NCBI GenBank assembly: GCA_964344295.1
Contig: CAYFMR010000003.1
Location: 77,201-141,200, forward strand
Direction: 5' to 3'
DNA length: 64,000 bases
Source of the DNA: JAAYFJ01 sp964344295
GTDB lineage: Bacteria > Bacillota > Clostridia > Tissierellales > Peptoniphilaceae
The position numbers and the translations under genes are program-made. The number at the start of each line of letters is the position of its first letter. Positions within the stretch are counted from its first letter, which is position 1. This document shows, piece after piece, positions 63,234 through 64,000 of the stretch. The notes below the pieces were generated by a model. That model worked only from the letters and a program-made list of their open reading frames with translations. It had not been told where the DNA came from and did no database searches.

Positions 63234-63433
63234 CGTATCATCATGTGAAAAGGGCAGCAAGATGTGACCTAAAATAGCCCAAAAGGAAAGTGCTTTGTGG
63301 CCAGTGACGACAGGGGGGATACGAAAGGAAATCAGTCAAACTTTTGATGCGAAGTTTCTGGGTATTTGACAGTAAAGGGTCTCGGGACTTTAGCATAATG
63401 TGACAATCAAAAGCAGAGGGGTAAGGAGGGGGC
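63234..63433. other. intergenic region after leuS
   Basis: Two hundred bases with no convincing gene. TTGACA at 63366 and CATAAT at 63394 are 22 bases apart, too far for a normal promoter. Confidence 0.45.
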
Positions 63434-63517
63434 ATGACGAGCGGTCAAAATAAGAAAGCGGAGATCACAGGAGACCAAGAAATTAACGAATCGTCCCCCT
63501 TGTCAAGCAGGGGATGA
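63434..63517 (+). CDS. possible 27-residue peptide
   Basis: An ATG directly after a strong ribosome site (AAGGAGGGGG) opens 27 codons, hydrophilic and without a membrane segment (MTSGQNKKAEITGDQE at the N-terminus). The tRNA-Arg promoter -35 lies inside its end. It may be a leader or small protein, or a chance frame. Confidence 0.3.
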   Translation: MTSGQNKKAEITGDQEINESSPLSSRG

Positions 63518-63529
63518 CTTTGGTATAAT
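63500..63529 (+). promoter_or_regulatory. promoter of tRNA-Arg (TCG)
   Basis: TTGTCA and TATAAT 18 bases apart, with TGG before the -10. Confidence 0.8.
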
Positions 63530-63540
63530 ACTTTTGTTAT

Positions 63541-63617
63541 GCACCCTTAGCTCAATTGGATAGAGCATCTGGCTTCGGACCAGAGGGTTAGGGGTTCGAG
63601 TCCTCTAGGGTGCGCCA
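63541..63617 (+). tRNA. tRNA-Arg (TCG)
   Basis: Acceptor GCACCCT/AGGGTGC, anticodon loop CTTCGGA, T-loop TTCGAGT, encoded CCA. It reads CGA and possibly CGG. Confidence 0.97.
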
Positions 63618-63631
63618 GATAGATAGTTGCG

Positions 63632-63690
63632 GGAACACGGATCCTCGTGATCGCCTTCGGGCGTTGCATTCACGAAACGGTCCGTGTTTC
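63632..63690 (+). other. structured hairpin after tRNA-Arg
   Basis: Nested helices: AACACGGA/TCCGTGTT outside, TCGTGA/TCACGA, and CGCC-TTCG-GGCG at the tip. No T-tract follows, so it is a weak terminator candidate or a processing/stability structure. Confidence 0.5.
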
Positions 63691-63811
63691 ATCGACTATG
63701 GTAACGTTGGCAAACTGGACCTGTTTTTTCGTCAAGGTATCTGTGAGGTATTGAGAAGAACTGACGGGAAAAGATGACACGGGGGAAAGGGTTTTTTAAG
63801 TAAAATTATCG

Positions 63812-63840
63812 TTGACAATTCTTTGGGCCGTTGTTATACT
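63812..63840 (+). promoter_or_regulatory. promoter of the tRNA-His/tRNA-Lys unit
   Basis: TTGACA and TATACT with a 17-base spacer; near consensus. Confidence 0.88.
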
Positions 63841-63866
63841 GGATAGGCACGATAAAAAGAGATTAT

Positions 63867-63944
63867 GGTGGGTATGGCCTAGTTGGTTAGGGCGTCAGAT
63901 TGTGGCTCTGAAGGTCGTGGGTTCGAATCCCACTATCCACCCCA
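63867..63944 (+). tRNA. tRNA-His (GTG)
   Basis: Includes the encoded extra G(-1) opposite the discriminator C73, the identity mark of tRNA-His. Acceptor GTGGGTA/TATCCAC, anticodon loop TTGTGGC, encoded CCA. Confidence 0.96.
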
Positions 63945-63945
63945 T

Positions 63946-64000
63946 GACCCATTAGCTCAGTTGGTAGAGCACCTGACTTTTAATCAGGGCGTCCCGCGTT
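63946..64000 (+). tRNA. tRNA-Lys (TTT), truncated by window end
   Basis: Acceptor strand GACCCAT, D-arm and anticodon loop CTTTTAA are present; the T-arm is cut by the window edge. One base after tRNA-His, so they share a transcript. U34 is a target of the MnmA encoded at 8021. Confidence 0.93.

Noticed and set aside
63366..63399. Promoter before the 27-codon frame
   Set aside because: TTGACA and CATAAT are 22 bases apart, outside the usual 16-19 spacing; the alternatives with good spacing match poorly.
1..64000. CRISPR arrays, insertion sequences, prophage or defence genes
   Set aside because: I found no regularly spaced direct repeats, transposase motifs, terminal inverted repeats, integrases or phage structural genes. 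The window is mainly conserved core genome.

Overview
The window looks like a chromosomal segment of a Gram-positive, low-to-mid G+C anaerobe of the Clostridia (Bacillota). Evidence: alpha2/beta2 glycyl-tRNA synthetase, the phoH-pgpH-ybeY-cdd-era-recO-glyQS-ppsR-dgt-dnaG-rpoD gene order, a class A RNase P RNA, T-box leaders on tRNA synthetase genes, a Clostridia/Bacilli-type division and cell-wall (dcw) cluster with mraZ, and a lipoprotein flavin reductase. MurE carries the DNPR signature, so the peptidoglycan probably contains meso-diaminopimelate. The sporulation genes that often sit in these neighbourhoods (yqfC/yqfD before phoH, spoVD beside ftsI) are absent, which fits a non-sporing lineage such as Peptococcus-like cocci. 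The genus is a guess.

Layout. 1-2752: end of glycine cleavage gcvPB and lpdA. 2836-3342 (minus): ThiW-type vitamin transporter subunit. 3485-9058: cca, glmM, two tandem degV genes and mnmA, tightly coupled. 9195-11916: secreted alkaline phosphatase behind a Pho-like promoter, then a frameshifted yibE/F gene. 12098-27847: one long block of macromolecular-synthesis genes from phoH to nif3-like. 27898-28234: rnpB. 28235-32345: a visibly A+T-richer stretch with an NlpC/P60 wall hydrolase (with a WalR-type box), a decayed coding region and an extracellular FMN/FAD reductase lipoprotein. 32532-32687: two tRNAs. 32877-35445 (minus): ytxH-DUF948-dagK-luxR operon. 35581-39871: PHP phosphatase, divergent pdxR/pdxS without pdxT, HAD phosphatase. 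40001-44377: tex, amidohydrolase, PAP2, Nudix-like. 44697-56973: mraZ operator and the dcw cluster through ftsZ, lacking murF and ftsA. 57053-63172: nrdR, rarA, then asnS and leuS each behind its own promoter and T-box. 63541-64000: tRNA-Arg, tRNA-His and a truncated tRNA-Lys.

The genes mostly serve translation (tRNA repair, modification and charging), replication and transcription start-up (DnaG, RpoD), and envelope growth (GlmM, Mur/Fts proteins, wall hydrolase). I did not find a convincing new defence or mobile system. The best leads are regulatory: a WalR-type box before the wall hydrolase, a three-repeat MraZ operator, a Pho-like box, and two T-boxes with readable specifiers. Several genes also look changed or decayed: the yibE/F frameshift, a Nudix box missing metal ligands, an atypical receiver domain, pdxS without pdxT, and intergenic coding remnants. 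All calls come from reading the sequence; no database search was run.
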